Assembly (NCBI RefSeq): GCF_037095755.1
Contig: NZ_JBAWKJ010000001.1
Span: 1,367,001 to 1,431,000, forward strand
Reading direction: 5' to 3'
Origin: Sphingopyxis sp. CCNWLW2
GTDB taxonomy: Bacteria > Pseudomonadota > Alphaproteobacteria > Sphingomonadales > Sphingomonadaceae
DNA length: 64,000 nt
This document shows, one piece after another, positions 7,281-15,489 of this stretch. Under the pieces are notes generated by a model that saw only the letters and a program-made list of their open reading frames with translations, made no database searches and was not told where the DNA came from. Position numbers and translations under genes: made by a program. Positions within the stretch are counted from its first letter, which is position 1. Each line of letters begins with the position of its first letter.

Positions 7281-10085
7281 ATGGCAATTCATGCAATGCG
7301 GAGCATTCGCACTTTGACCCGGCTGGCGTGCGGTGCGTCGCTTGCCGTTCTGGCGGCGACGCCGGCCTGGGCGCAGGACGCTGCTGCGGCCGCCGACGAA
7401 ACCGTCGCAAGCGGGGACGAGATCGTCGTCACCGGCTTCCGCGCCTCGCTCGACAAGGCGCTCGGCCAGAAGCGCGATTCGATCGCCGCGGTCGATGTGA
7501 TCGTCGCCGAGGATATCGCAAAATTCCCCGACCAGAACCTCGCCGAATCGCTGCAGCGCATTCCCGGCATCTCGATCCAGCGCGACGCGGGCGAAGGCCG
7601 CGCGATCACCGTCCGCGGACTTGGGGCGCAATTCACGCGCGTTCGCCTCAACGGCATGGAAACGATCGCGACCTCGACCGACGGGGCGGCGGCGAACCGC
7701 GATCGCGCGTTCGACTTCAATGTTTTCGCTTCGGAGCTTTTCACCTCGCTCGTCGTCCACAAAACGGCGTCGGCATCGCTCGACGAAGGCTCGCTCGGCG
7801 GGGTCGTCGACCTCAACACCGGTAACCCGCTCGGCGGCAAGGAGGGGCTGACCCTCGTCGCCTCGGCGCAGGCGCGTTACAATGACCTGACCAAGGACAC
7901 GAGCCCCCGCCTCGCCGGGTTGATCGCCTGGACCAATGCCGACCGCACGTTCGGCGTTTCGGCGTCGGTCGCCTGGTCCGACTATAAGACGCACGAACTT
8001 GGCAACAACAGCGTGCGCTGGGCGCAGGCTCCGTTCCGCCGCGTCAACGGCGTGACCTGCCTGGCCGGATCGAACTTCGTCGCGAATCCGTCGGCCGCCT
8101 GCGTCGAGGTGGCGGAAGCCTTTCACCCGCGCATCCCGCGCTACGGCCTCGTCAGTCACGATCGCTCGCGCCTCGGCGCGACGGCGTCGATCCAGTTCGA
8201 ACCGAGCGAAAATACCAGCATTTCGATCGATGGACTCTATTCGAAGTTCAAGGAGGTGCGCGACGAATATTGGGGCGAGGTGTTGCTGCGCAGCGAAGAG
8301 CGCGGAATCGACGTGTCGAATTACACGATCGATGCGAACAACAATCTGATCGCGGCCGATCTCAACAATGTCTATATCCGCACCGAGCGCTATTCGCGGC
8401 AGAGCGCAACCGAATTCTACCAGCTGTCGGGTCGGCTCGAACAGCGGCTTGGCGACAGTTTCAAGGTCAATTTGCTCGGCGGCTTTTCCAAGTCCCAAGC
8501 CGATATTCCGGTCGAAACGACGCTGGCGTTCGACGACCGAGACGGCACCGGATATCGGTATGATTACACCGACTCAAAGTTTCCGATGCTCAGCTTTGGA
8601 CCCGGAATCGAAAATCCGTCGTCGTTCGTGCTCGCCGAATTCCGCGATCGTCCGTCGTTCCTGACCAACAAATTCAAGACCGTGGCGCTCGATTTCGAAT
8701 GGGAGCTTGCCGACCGCTTCAAGCTGCTCGGCGGCAGTTTCTATCGCCAGTTCGACTTCGATACCGTCGGCTATCGCCGCGATAGCACCTATTGCGCCGC
8801 GTTTACCTGCGCGCCCGGGACGACAGGGCTTCCCGTCAGCGCGGATATCGCGGAATTGTTCAAGCTCGGAAAGGCGGGGCAGCCTTCGGGCAATAGCAAC
8901 GCGTGGATCGTTCCCGATCTCGACGCGGGGACGGCGCTGATCGATCTCTACAACCGCCCCGCGGTGCTGCAGCAGGGCGAGCAGCGTGCGGTCACCGAAA
9001 AAACCTATGGCGGCTGGTTCATGGCCGAGTTCGAAACCGACGTGCTCGGCATGCGGATGACGGGCAATGCCGGCGTGCGCTACGTCAAGACCGACCAGTC
9101 GTCGTCGGGCTTCACCAACGGGTCTTTCGTCACGGTTGACCGGACCTATGACGACTGGCTGCCGTCATTCAACCTGAACCTGCACCCGACCGAGACCATC
9201 ATCCTGCGCGGTGCGATCGCCAAGGTCATCACCCGCCCGACGCTGGGCAGCCTCAGCCCCGGCGGCGCGGTCGATCAGTTCAATTTCCGCATCACCTCGG
9301 GCAACCCCTTCCTCGATCCCTATCGCGCAACGACCTTCGACCTCGCCGCCGAATGGTATTTCGCGCCGGGCGCCATCGCGTCGGTCGCGCTGTTCGCAAA
9401 GGATATCGAAAGCTTCCCGATCTCGACGTCGTTGCAGGGCACCTATGCGTCGAGCGGCCTTCCGCTTTCGCTGCTCACGCCGGGGACCCCGGCGCATGCC
9501 GCGGTCGTCGGCGGCGCCGATCCGGGCCGGCAGTTCGAATTCCGGACCACCGGCAACGGTCCCGGGGCGAATCTGAAGGGCGTCGAATTGTCGCTGCAGC
9601 TTCCCTTCTCGGCCTTCTCCGATGCGCTGCGCCACTTTGGCGTGCTCGGCAACGCAACCTTCGTGAAGAGCGATGTCGACTACAGCATCTCGGGGCCGCT
9701 CGCCTATGACCCGGTCGATAACCGGCTGGAGGCGCAGCCGAACGGCACCTACACCCAGCCGCTGCTCGGCCTGTCGAAGCGGGCGTGGAACGCCACCCTC
9801 TATTATGACGACGGGAAATTTTCGGTCCGCACCTCGGCCGCGTGGCGCAGCGGTTACAATGACAGCACCAGCGGCAACAACAATATCTTCGAAGGCTATG
9901 GCAGCTCGTTCAACGTCGATGCGTCGATCCGCTACCAGTTGACCGAACAGGTCGAACTTTCGATCGAAGGCACCAATTTGACCGACGATTACCGGTATCG
10001 TTTCAACGACATATTTGCCGAGCGCAATTACGAGAATAACCACTTCGGCCGTACCTTCCTGTTCGGCGCGCGCGTCAAGATCTGA
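7281..10085 (+). CDS. TonB-dependent outer-membrane receptor for pectic oligosaccharides
   Basis: A 934-residue TonB-dependent receptor. A signal peptide ending AWA-QD is followed by a TonB-box-like DEIVVTG and a plug domain (DVIVAEDIAKFPDQNLAESLQRIPGIS is split across residues near 75-100; VRGLGAQFTRVRLNG follows). The beta-barrel ends in NHFGRTFLFGARVKI. Receptors of this length in sphingomonads import plant oligosaccharides. The position between pectate lyase and GH43/uronate genes points to oligogalacturonides or arabinan-bearing fragments as substrate; this is inferred. An ATG at 7275 abuts the GGGAGG sequence, so the one at 7281 with normal spacing is chosen. Confidence 0.92.
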   Translation: MAIHAMRSIRTLTRLACGASLAVLAATPAWAQDAAAAADETVASGDEIVVTGFRASLDKALGQKRDSIAAVDVIVAEDIAKFPDQNLAESLQRIPGISIQRDAGEGRAITVRGLGAQFTRVRLNGMETIATSTDGAAANRDRAFDFNVFASELFTSLVVHKTASASLDEGSLGGVVDLNTGNPLGGKEGLTLVASAQARYNDLTKDTSPRLAGLIAWTNADRTFGVSASVAWSDYKTHELGNNSVRWAQAPFRRVNGVTCLAGSNFVANPSAACVEVAEAFHPRIPRYGLVSHDRSRLGATASIQFEPSENTSISIDGLYSKFKEVRDEYWGEVLLRSEERGIDVSNYTIDANNNLIAADLNNVYIRTERYSRQSATEFYQLSGRLEQRLGDSFKVNLLGGFSKSQADIPVETTLAFDDRDGTGYRYDYTDSKFPMLSFGPGIENPSSFVLAEFRDRPSFLTNKFKTVALDFEWELADRFKLLGGSFYRQFDFDTVGYRRDSTYCAAFTCAPGTTGLPVSADIAELFKLGKAGQPSGNSNAWIVPDLDAGTALIDLYNRPAVLQQGEQRAVTEKTYGGWFMAEFETDVLGMRMTGNAGVRYVKTDQSSSGFTNGSFVTVDRTYDDWLPSFNLNLHPTETIILRGAIAKVITRPTLGSLSPGGAVDQFNFRITSGNPFLDPYRATTFDLAAEWYFAPGAIASVALFAKDIESFPISTSLQGTYASSGLPLSLLTPGTPAHAAVVGGADPGRQFEFRTTGNGPGANLKGVELSLQLPFSAFSDALRHFGVLGNATFVKSDVDYSISGPLAYDPVDNRLEAQPNGTYTQPLLGLSKRAWNATLYYDDGKFSVRTSAAWRSGYNDSTSGNNNIFEGYGSSFNVDASIRYQLTEQVELSIEGTNLTDDYRYRFNDIFAERNYENNHFGRTFLFGARVKI

Positions 10086-10101
10086 CGGGTTCGTCCCGGT
10101 G

Positions 10102-10141
10102 AGGCCCGGTTTCCATTTTCGGGGGACCGGGCCTTTCTTTT
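10102..10141 (+). terminator. Rho-independent terminator after the TonB receptor
   Basis: Stem AGGCCCGGT / ACCGGGCCT (10102-10110 with 10126-10134), followed by TTCTTTT. It separates the receptor from the GH43 gene, which starts a few bases later. Confidence 0.8.
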
Positions 10142-10154
10142 CGAGGAGAGACGC

Positions 10155-11768
10155 GTGACCGATCGCCGCGACATGCTCAAACTCGCCGGGGGCGGCCTGC
10201 TCGCGACCGGCCTGTCGGGCCTCGGCGCGCCCGCCGCGTGGGCGGCGGCGGCGCCCATGTCTTCGGATCCCACTCCTGCCTGGGCCAAGGGCTTCGACGG
10301 CCAGCGCAAGGCCGATCTCGGCGACGGGCGCTTTCTCAATCCGATCATGGCCGGCGACCATCCCGATCCGTCGATCCTGAAGGACGGCGCCGATTATTAT
10401 ATGACCTTCTCGACCTTCGATAGCTATCCGGGGCTGGTCATCTGGCATTCGCGCGACCTCGTGAACTGGCGCCCGATCGGCCCCGCGCTGACGAAGAATA
10501 TCGGATCGGTCTGGGCGCCCGAACTGTGCAAGCACAAGGGGCGCTATTATCTCTACATCCCCACGAAAGGCCCGAATACCAGCTGGGTGATCTGGGCCGA
10601 CCGGATCGAGGGACCGTGGAGCGCGCCGGTCGATCTGAACCTGCCGAACCATATCGACCCCGGCCATGCGGTCGGCGAGGATGGGTCGCGCTGGCTGTTC
10701 CTGTCGGGCGGCGACCGCGTCCGCCTGTCTGACGATGGCCTGTCGCGCATCGGCGAGCCCGAGCATGTCTATGACCCGTGGCGCTATCCCGCCGACTGGG
10801 TCGTCGAAGGCTTCGCGCCCGAGGGGCCGAAGATCGCGCGGCGCGGCGATTATTATTACATGATCACCGCGGTCGGCGGCACCGCGGGGCCGCCGACCGG
10901 CCATATGGTGATCGCGGCGCGCTCGAAATCGATCCACGGGCCGTGGGAGAACTGCCCCGCGAACCCGCTCGTCCGCACGACGTCGGCGGCCGAAAAATGG
11001 TGGTCGCGCGGCCATGCGACGCTCGTCGAGGGACCCGCGGGCGACTGGTGGAGTGTCTATCACGGCTTCGAAAATGGCTATTGGACATTGGGGCGGCAGG
11101 CTTTGCTCGATCCGATCGAATGGACCGACGACGGCTGGTTCCGCATGAAGGGCGGCGACCTGTCGCGGCCGATCGCAAAGCCCAGGGGCGGCACGATCGC
11201 GGGCCCGCACGGCATGGCGCTCTCCGACGATTTCGCCGCGCTCGCGCTCGGCGCGAAATGGAATTTCTTCAAGCCCGCCGCCGACGAGCGCAGCCGCGCA
11301 CGTGTCGAAAATGGCGCGCTGGTGCTCGCGGCACGCGGCAAGGCGCCCGTAGACTCTTCACCGCTGCTGCTGATTGCGGGCGATCAGGCGTACCGTTTCG
11401 AATGCGATATCGAGATCGCGCCCGGCGGCACCGCGGGGCTGATCCTCTTCTACGATGAGAAACTCTATTGCGGGCTCGGCTTCGACGGCGAACGCTTCGT
11501 CACCCACCAATATGGCATCGAACGCGCGCGCCCCGCCAATCCGCACGGCCGGGCGATGCGCATGCGCGTCACCAACAACCGCCACATCGTCACCTATGAC
11601 ACCAGCGGCGACGGCGGAAAGACGTGGGTCCGGTTCGACCGCGGCATGGAGGTCTCGGGCTATCACCACAATGTGCGCGGCGGCTTCCTGATGCTGCGTC
11701 CTGGCCTCTACTCGGCGGGGCAGGGCGAAGCGCGTTTCCGCAACTTCACTTTCCGCGCACTCGACTAA
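10155..11768 (+). CDS. Glycoside hydrolase family 43 with C-terminal beta-sandwich
   Basis: A 537-residue secreted enzyme. The N-terminus TDRRDMLKLAGGG followed by a hydrophobic run resembles a Tat signal. The five-bladed propeller catalytic domain shows the GH43 start NPIMAGDHPDPSIL (catalytic base Asp), WAPELCKHKGRYYLY, and the acid region EGFAPEGPKI. Residues from about 355 onward (LSDDFAALALGAKWNFF) form the concanavalin-like module common at the C-terminus of beta-xylosidase/arabinofuranosidase members. It probably removes arabinose or xylose side chains from pectin. The stop overlaps the convergent uxaA stop by 4 bases. Confidence 0.88.
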   Translation: MTDRRDMLKLAGGGLLATGLSGLGAPAAWAAAAPMSSDPTPAWAKGFDGQRKADLGDGRFLNPIMAGDHPDPSILKDGADYYMTFSTFDSYPGLVIWHSRDLVNWRPIGPALTKNIGSVWAPELCKHKGRYYLYIPTKGPNTSWVIWADRIEGPWSAPVDLNLPNHIDPGHAVGEDGSRWLFLSGGDRVRLSDDGLSRIGEPEHVYDPWRYPADWVVEGFAPEGPKIARRGDYYYMITAVGGTAGPPTGHMVIAARSKSIHGPWENCPANPLVRTTSAAEKWWSRGHATLVEGPAGDWWSVYHGFENGYWTLGRQALLDPIEWTDDGWFRMKGGDLSRPIAKPRGGTIAGPHGMALSDDFAALALGAKWNFFKPAADERSRARVENGALVLAARGKAPVDSSPLLLIAGDQAYRFECDIEIAPGGTAGLILFYDEKLYCGLGFDGERFVTHQYGIERARPANPHGRAMRMRVTNNRHIVTYDTSGDGGKTWVRFDRGMEVSGYHHNVRGGFLMLRPGLYSAGQGEARFRNFTFRALD

Positions 11769-13261
11769 AGCGTCACGCCCGACTTCCAGATCGCGATATC
11801 GCGTTCCTCATTGGCTTCGGCCCTGGTCGGCGCGCCCGATGCGGTGGTTGCGATCAGGTCGAGCAGCGCGTCCGCCGCGCTGTCGAAGCCCGCATCGAGC
11901 ACCGTCCCCGCATCGAAGTCGATCCAGCCCGCCTTGCGCTGCGCCAGCGCGCTGTTCGACGCGATCTTCAGCGTCGGCGCCGGAAAGCCGAGCGGGGTGC
12001 CGCGGCCGGTGGTGAACAGGATGATCGTCGCGCCCGCCGCGGTCAGCGCGGTCGACGACACCGCGTCATTGCCCGGCGCCTCGAGCAAGGTCAGCCCGGG
12101 CAGCGTGGCTTCGCCGCCGTAGCGCCGGACGTCGACCACCGGCACCTTGCCGCCCTTCTGCACCGCGCCGAGCGACTTTTCCTCGAGCGTGGTGATCCCG
12201 CCCGCGATATTGCCGGGCGACGGATTCTCGCTCACCGGCTCGCCGTTGCGAATGAAATAATCCTTGAAATCCCGCACCAGCCGGGCGGTGTCGTCGAACA
12301 CCTCGCGCGATATCGCACGGTCCATCAGCAGCTGTTCGGCGCCGAAAATCTCGGGGATTTCGGTCAGCACGACCTTGCCGCCGGCCGCCGCGACGGCATC
12401 CGCCATGCGCCCGACGAGCGGGTTGGCGGTCAGCCCCGACAGCCCGTCGGAGCCGCCGCACTTCACCCCCAGCACCAGCTGCGACAGCGGCACCTCGTGG
12501 CGCGGTGTATCGGCGCAGCCCGCTACCAGCTCGTCAACCAGCGTCAGACACGCCGCCTCGTCATCCTCGACCGCCTGCGCCGACAGCGTGCGGATATGCG
12601 CGCGTCGCTCGGCCGGGATCCGGTCGACCAGCGCGCCGAGCTGGTTGCTCTCGCACCCCAGCCCGACGATCAGCACCCCGCCGGCATTGGGATGCTGCGC
12701 GAGCGCCGCGAGCAAGGCGCGCGTATGTCCCAGATCGTCGCCAAGCTGCGAACAGCCAAACGGATGCTTGAACGCATGAACCCCGTCGACGGCCCTTGCA
12801 TGGCGCGCGCCCGCGATCCGCGCGACACGCGCGGCCAGATTGCCGACGCAGCCGACGGTCGGCAGGATCCAGATTTCGTTGCGCGTGCCGACGCGGCCGT
12901 CGGGGCGGACGTAGCCTCCGAAGGTCGGCGCCGGCTTGGCATCTGGTGTCGCTTCGCGCGCGTCCGGCGCATAATGATAATCGCCATCGCTGCGCAGCGC
13001 GGTCGTCAGATTATGGCTGTGGACATGGTCGCCCGGCGCGATGTCGGCGGTCGCGATTCCGATCGGGAAGCCATATTTGATCACCGCTTCGCCGTGCGCG
13101 ATCGGCGCGAGAGCGATCTTGTGCCCGCGCCCCACGGCAACCGATGCGCGAAGATCACTGTCCGCGAACAGGGGGGCGCCTGCCGCGATATCGGCAATCA
13201 CCGTCGCGACATTATCCACGCCATGGACGCGGATCGCATGGATTCGGCTGCTGCCGGTCAT
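11765..13261 (-). CDS. uxaA: Altronate dehydratase
   Basis: A 498-residue UxaA-family lyase that dehydrates D-altronate to 2-keto-3-deoxygluconate. The N-terminal SAF domain contains GHKIALAPIAHGEAVIKYG (near residues 45-65). The large C-terminal domain starts at FGGYVRPDGRVGTRNEIW and includes the Cys/His-containing segments TVGCVGN and FKHPFGCSQ, and GVKCGGSDG. It is one fused chain, the normal UxaA form. An in-frame GTG at 13267 is an alternative start. It is transcribed divergently from the hydratase-exuT-uxaC operon across a palindromic operator. D-mannonate dehydratase (uxuA) is not seen, so altronate is the more likely substrate in this locus. Confidence 0.9.
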   Translation of the reverse strand: MTGSSRIHAIRVHGVDNVATVIADIAAGAPLFADSDLRASVAVGRGHKIALAPIAHGEAVIKYGFPIGIATADIAPGDHVHSHNLTTALRSDGDYHYAPDAREATPDAKPAPTFGGYVRPDGRVGTRNEIWILPTVGCVGNLAARVARIAGARHARAVDGVHAFKHPFGCSQLGDDLGHTRALLAALAQHPNAGGVLIVGLGCESNQLGALVDRIPAERRAHIRTLSAQAVEDDEAACLTLVDELVAGCADTPRHEVPLSQLVLGVKCGGSDGLSGLTANPLVGRMADAVAAAGGKVVLTEIPEIFGAEQLLMDRAISREVFDDTARLVRDFKDYFIRNGEPVSENPSPGNIAGGITTLEEKSLGAVQKGGKVPVVDVRRYGGEATLPGLTLLEAPGNDAVSSTALTAAGATIILFTTGRGTPLGFPAPTLKIASNSALAQRKAGWIDFDAGTVLDAGFDSAADALLDLIATTASGAPTRAEANEERDIAIWKSGVTL

Positions 13262-13324
13262 CGCCACTCAGCGGCACCCGGCATGGCGGAGGAATTTGTC
13301 ATACATCTGATATTCGCTTGCCTT

Positions 13325-13337
13325 TGACACCGGTGTC
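13325..13337. promoter_or_regulatory. Palindromic operator GACACCGGTGTC between uxaA and the hexuronate operon
   Basis: GACACCGGTGTC (13326-13337) is a perfect 12-base palindrome in the divergent uxaA/hydratase promoter. The same core with one variant arm occurs twice at the receptor/pectate lyase promoter. This suggests one regulator, probably of the LacI type, controls uptake, depolymerisation and uronate catabolism. Confidence 0.65.
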
Positions 13338-13364
13338 TCTTACACCGCTTCGCGGAAGAGGGAA

Positions 13365-14156
13365 ATGAGAAAGATGCTGGCGACAAGCGATCAACAGAAT
13401 GTGGCGCGTGCACTAATCGACGCACGCGCGGGAAAGACACCGCTTACCGTCTATCCCGGCGCGATGCCGCAGACGATGGCTGAGGCCTATGCAATCCAGG
13501 ACAGCGCGATCGCGCTCGACGGCCGGCGCATCGGCGGATGGAAGGTCGGGCGAATCGCCGCCGAGCTCGTCGATCGCTATGGCCGTAACCGCCTGACCGG
13601 CCCGATCTTCGCGGACGAAATCTTCGATGGCGCCGCCGATCCGGTGATGCCGGTTTATGCTGACGGCTTCGCTGCGGCCGAGGCTGAGGTTCTGCTCTGC
13701 TTCGGCGACCTCGGCACGCGCGATTATGACATCGACAGCGTGCGCGAGTGCATCGCCGACGTCCGCACAGGCATTGAGATCGCAAGCTCGCCTTTTCCCG
13801 AAATCAACCGCCACGGCCCCGCGGTCACCGCGTCGGACTATGGCAACAACAAGGGGCTGGTCATCGGCCCGTCGATCGCCGATTGGCAGGGTGCCGACCT
13901 GATCCGCATGCCGGTCGAAATGGCGATCGACGGCGAAACGGTCGGCGCGGCGACGATGGAGGCGATGCTCGATGGCCCGTTCGGATCGGCGCTCTTCCTG
14001 ATCGACATATTGCGCGCGCGCGGCATAGCTATTCCACCCGGGACCTGGGTGTCGGCGGGGGCGATCACCGGTATCCATGAAATCAGGCCCGGCCAGCGCG
14101 CCGAAGCGCTGTTCGACGGAAAAATCCGCGTCGGCTGCTCGATCAAAAGCTACTAA
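13365..14156 (+). CDS. 2-oxopent-4-enoate hydratase-like protein (MhpD/FAH superfamily)
   Basis: A 263-residue member of the 2-keto-4-pentenoate hydratase/decarboxylase family. The metal-binding acidic residues of that family appear intact: E106 and E108 in AAEAEVLLCFG and E138 in GIEIASSPF. The C-terminal lid-like segment is GTWVSAGAITGIHEIRPG. The family normally acts on vinylpyruvates in aromatic meta-cleavage, but no aromatic pathway genes are nearby. It is the first gene of the hexuronate operon (21 bases before the transporter) behind the shared operator. A role with a 2-keto-3-deoxy sugar acid or unsaturated uronate is therefore plausible but unproven. The start could also be ATG 13374. 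Confidence 0.8.
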   Translation: MRKMLATSDQQNVARALIDARAGKTPLTVYPGAMPQTMAEAYAIQDSAIALDGRRIGGWKVGRIAAELVDRYGRNRLTGPIFADEIFDGAADPVMPVYADGFAAAEAEVLLCFGDLGTRDYDIDSVRECIADVRTGIEIASSPFPEINRHGPAVTASDYGNNKGLVIGPSIADWQGADLIRMPVEMAIDGETVGAATMEAMLDGPFGSALFLIDILRARGIAIPPGTWVSAGAITGIHEIRPGQRAEALFDGKIRVGCSIKSY

Positions 14157-14177
14157 AGCAACAGAACGGAGAGGTTT

Positions 14178-15485
14178 ATGGCACAGGCATTCGCGGACGG
14201 AGGTACGGCGGCGCCGGTGCCAAGGTCCGGCCGCTACCGCTGGCTGATCGTCGCGCTACTGTTCGCCGCGACCACGGTCAATTATATCGACCGCACCATG
14301 CTCGGCCTGCTCGCGCCGACGCTCGGCACCGAGCTTAAGTGGAGCGAGAATGACTATGGCAACATCGTCACCGCCTTCCAGGCCGCTTATGCGCTGGGTT
14401 TCTTGGTTATGGGCTGGCTGATCGACCGCTTCGGTCCCAAGATCGGATACAGCATCGCCATTTCGATCTGGACGATCGGCCATATCGCGCATGGTTTCGC
14501 GGGGTCGATCGCCTCCTTCATGGCCGCGCGCGTCATCCTCGGGGTCGGCGAGGCGGGGCATTTCCCCGCGGTCGTTCGCGCGTCGAGCGAATGGTTCCCG
14601 CAAAAGGAGCGTTCCTACGCGATCGGCTGGGTCAACAGCGCGACGACGATCGGCGTGATCCTGACCGCGCCGACGGTTGCGCTGTTCATGCGCGTGCTCG
14701 GCTTCGACTGGCGCGAAACCTTCATCTACACCGGCGCTTTCGGCGTCCTTCTCCTGATCCTCTGGCTGTGGCTCTACAGCAATCCGCGCGAAAGCGGGAA
14801 GGTGAGCGATGCCGAGCTCGCGTGGATCGAACATGATCCACCCGAACAGGTCGAACGCATCGGCTGGGGCCGGATCGTCACCAAGCGCGAGGCGTGGGCG
14901 TTCGCGGTCGCCAAATTCCTCATCGATCCCGTCTGGTTCCTGATGCTCTTCTGGCTGCCCAAATATTTCAGCTCGACCTATGACGTTGATCTCAAGGTCG
15001 TGCTGCTGCCGATGATCATCATGTATCTGCTGTCCGATGTCGGCAGCATCTTTGGCGGCTGGACCTCGTCGAAACTGATCCAGCAGGGCCACAGCGTCAA
15101 TTTTGCACGCAAGGTGACGATGGCGATCGCCGGTTGTTTCGTCCTGCCGTTGCTGTTCGTCACCGGGCTCGACAATATGTGGCTGGCCATCGTCCTGATC
15201 GGTCTCGCGCTCGCCGGGCATCAGGCGTTTTCGTCGACATTGCTGTCGATCCCGCCCGACATGTTCCCCAAACGCGCGGTCGGATCGGTGATCGGACTTG
15301 GCGGCTTTATGGGCGGCGTTGGCGGCATGATCATGGCGAAGTCGACCGGGCTCGTGCTCGACGCAACGGGGGGCAATTACACCTTCATTTTCGCCGCGTG
15401 CACGACGGTCTATTTCCTCGCCGTGCTGGCGATCCACCTCCTCAGCCCGCGCCTCGCGCCGGTTACCGTGGAAAGCAAAGCCTGA
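14178..15485 (+). CDS. exuT: Hexuronate transporter, MFS ACS/ExuT type
   Basis: A 435-residue major facilitator of the anion:cation symporter family. It starts with a short cytoplasmic tail, then RYRWLIVALLFAATTVNYIDR, the hallmark first helix of ExuT-like carriers. The loop 2-3 motif GWLIDRFGPKIG follows, and about twelve hydrophobic helices can be traced. It likely imports galacturonate/glucuronate or unsaturated uronates across the inner membrane. GGAGAGG precedes the start. The downstream uxaC begins 4 bases after the stop, so the two are tightly coupled. The exact substrate is inferred from the neighbours. Confidence 0.88.
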   Translation: MAQAFADGGTAAPVPRSGRYRWLIVALLFAATTVNYIDRTMLGLLAPTLGTELKWSENDYGNIVTAFQAAYALGFLVMGWLIDRFGPKIGYSIAISIWTIGHIAHGFAGSIASFMAARVILGVGEAGHFPAVVRASSEWFPQKERSYAIGWVNSATTIGVILTAPTVALFMRVLGFDWRETFIYTGAFGVLLLILWLWLYSNPRESGKVSDAELAWIEHDPPEQVERIGWGRIVTKREAWAFAVAKFLIDPVWFLMLFWLPKYFSSTYDVDLKVVLLPMIIMYLLSDVGSIFGGWTSSKLIQQGHSVNFARKVTMAIAGCFVLPLLFVTGLDNMWLAIVLIGLALAGHQAFSSTLLSIPPDMFPKRAVGSVIGLGGFMGGVGGMIMAKSTGLVLDATGGNYTFIFAACTTVYFLAVLAIHLLSPRLAPVTVESKA

Positions 15486-15489
15486 TCCG

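Noticed and set aside
9165..11210. 681-codon minus-strand reading frame
   Set aside because: Antisense to the TonB receptor and GH43 genes, both of which have clear motifs; composition is typical of shadow frames.
11624..13327. 567-codon plus-strand frame
   Set aside because: Antisense to uxaA, whose conserved residues are unmistakable.
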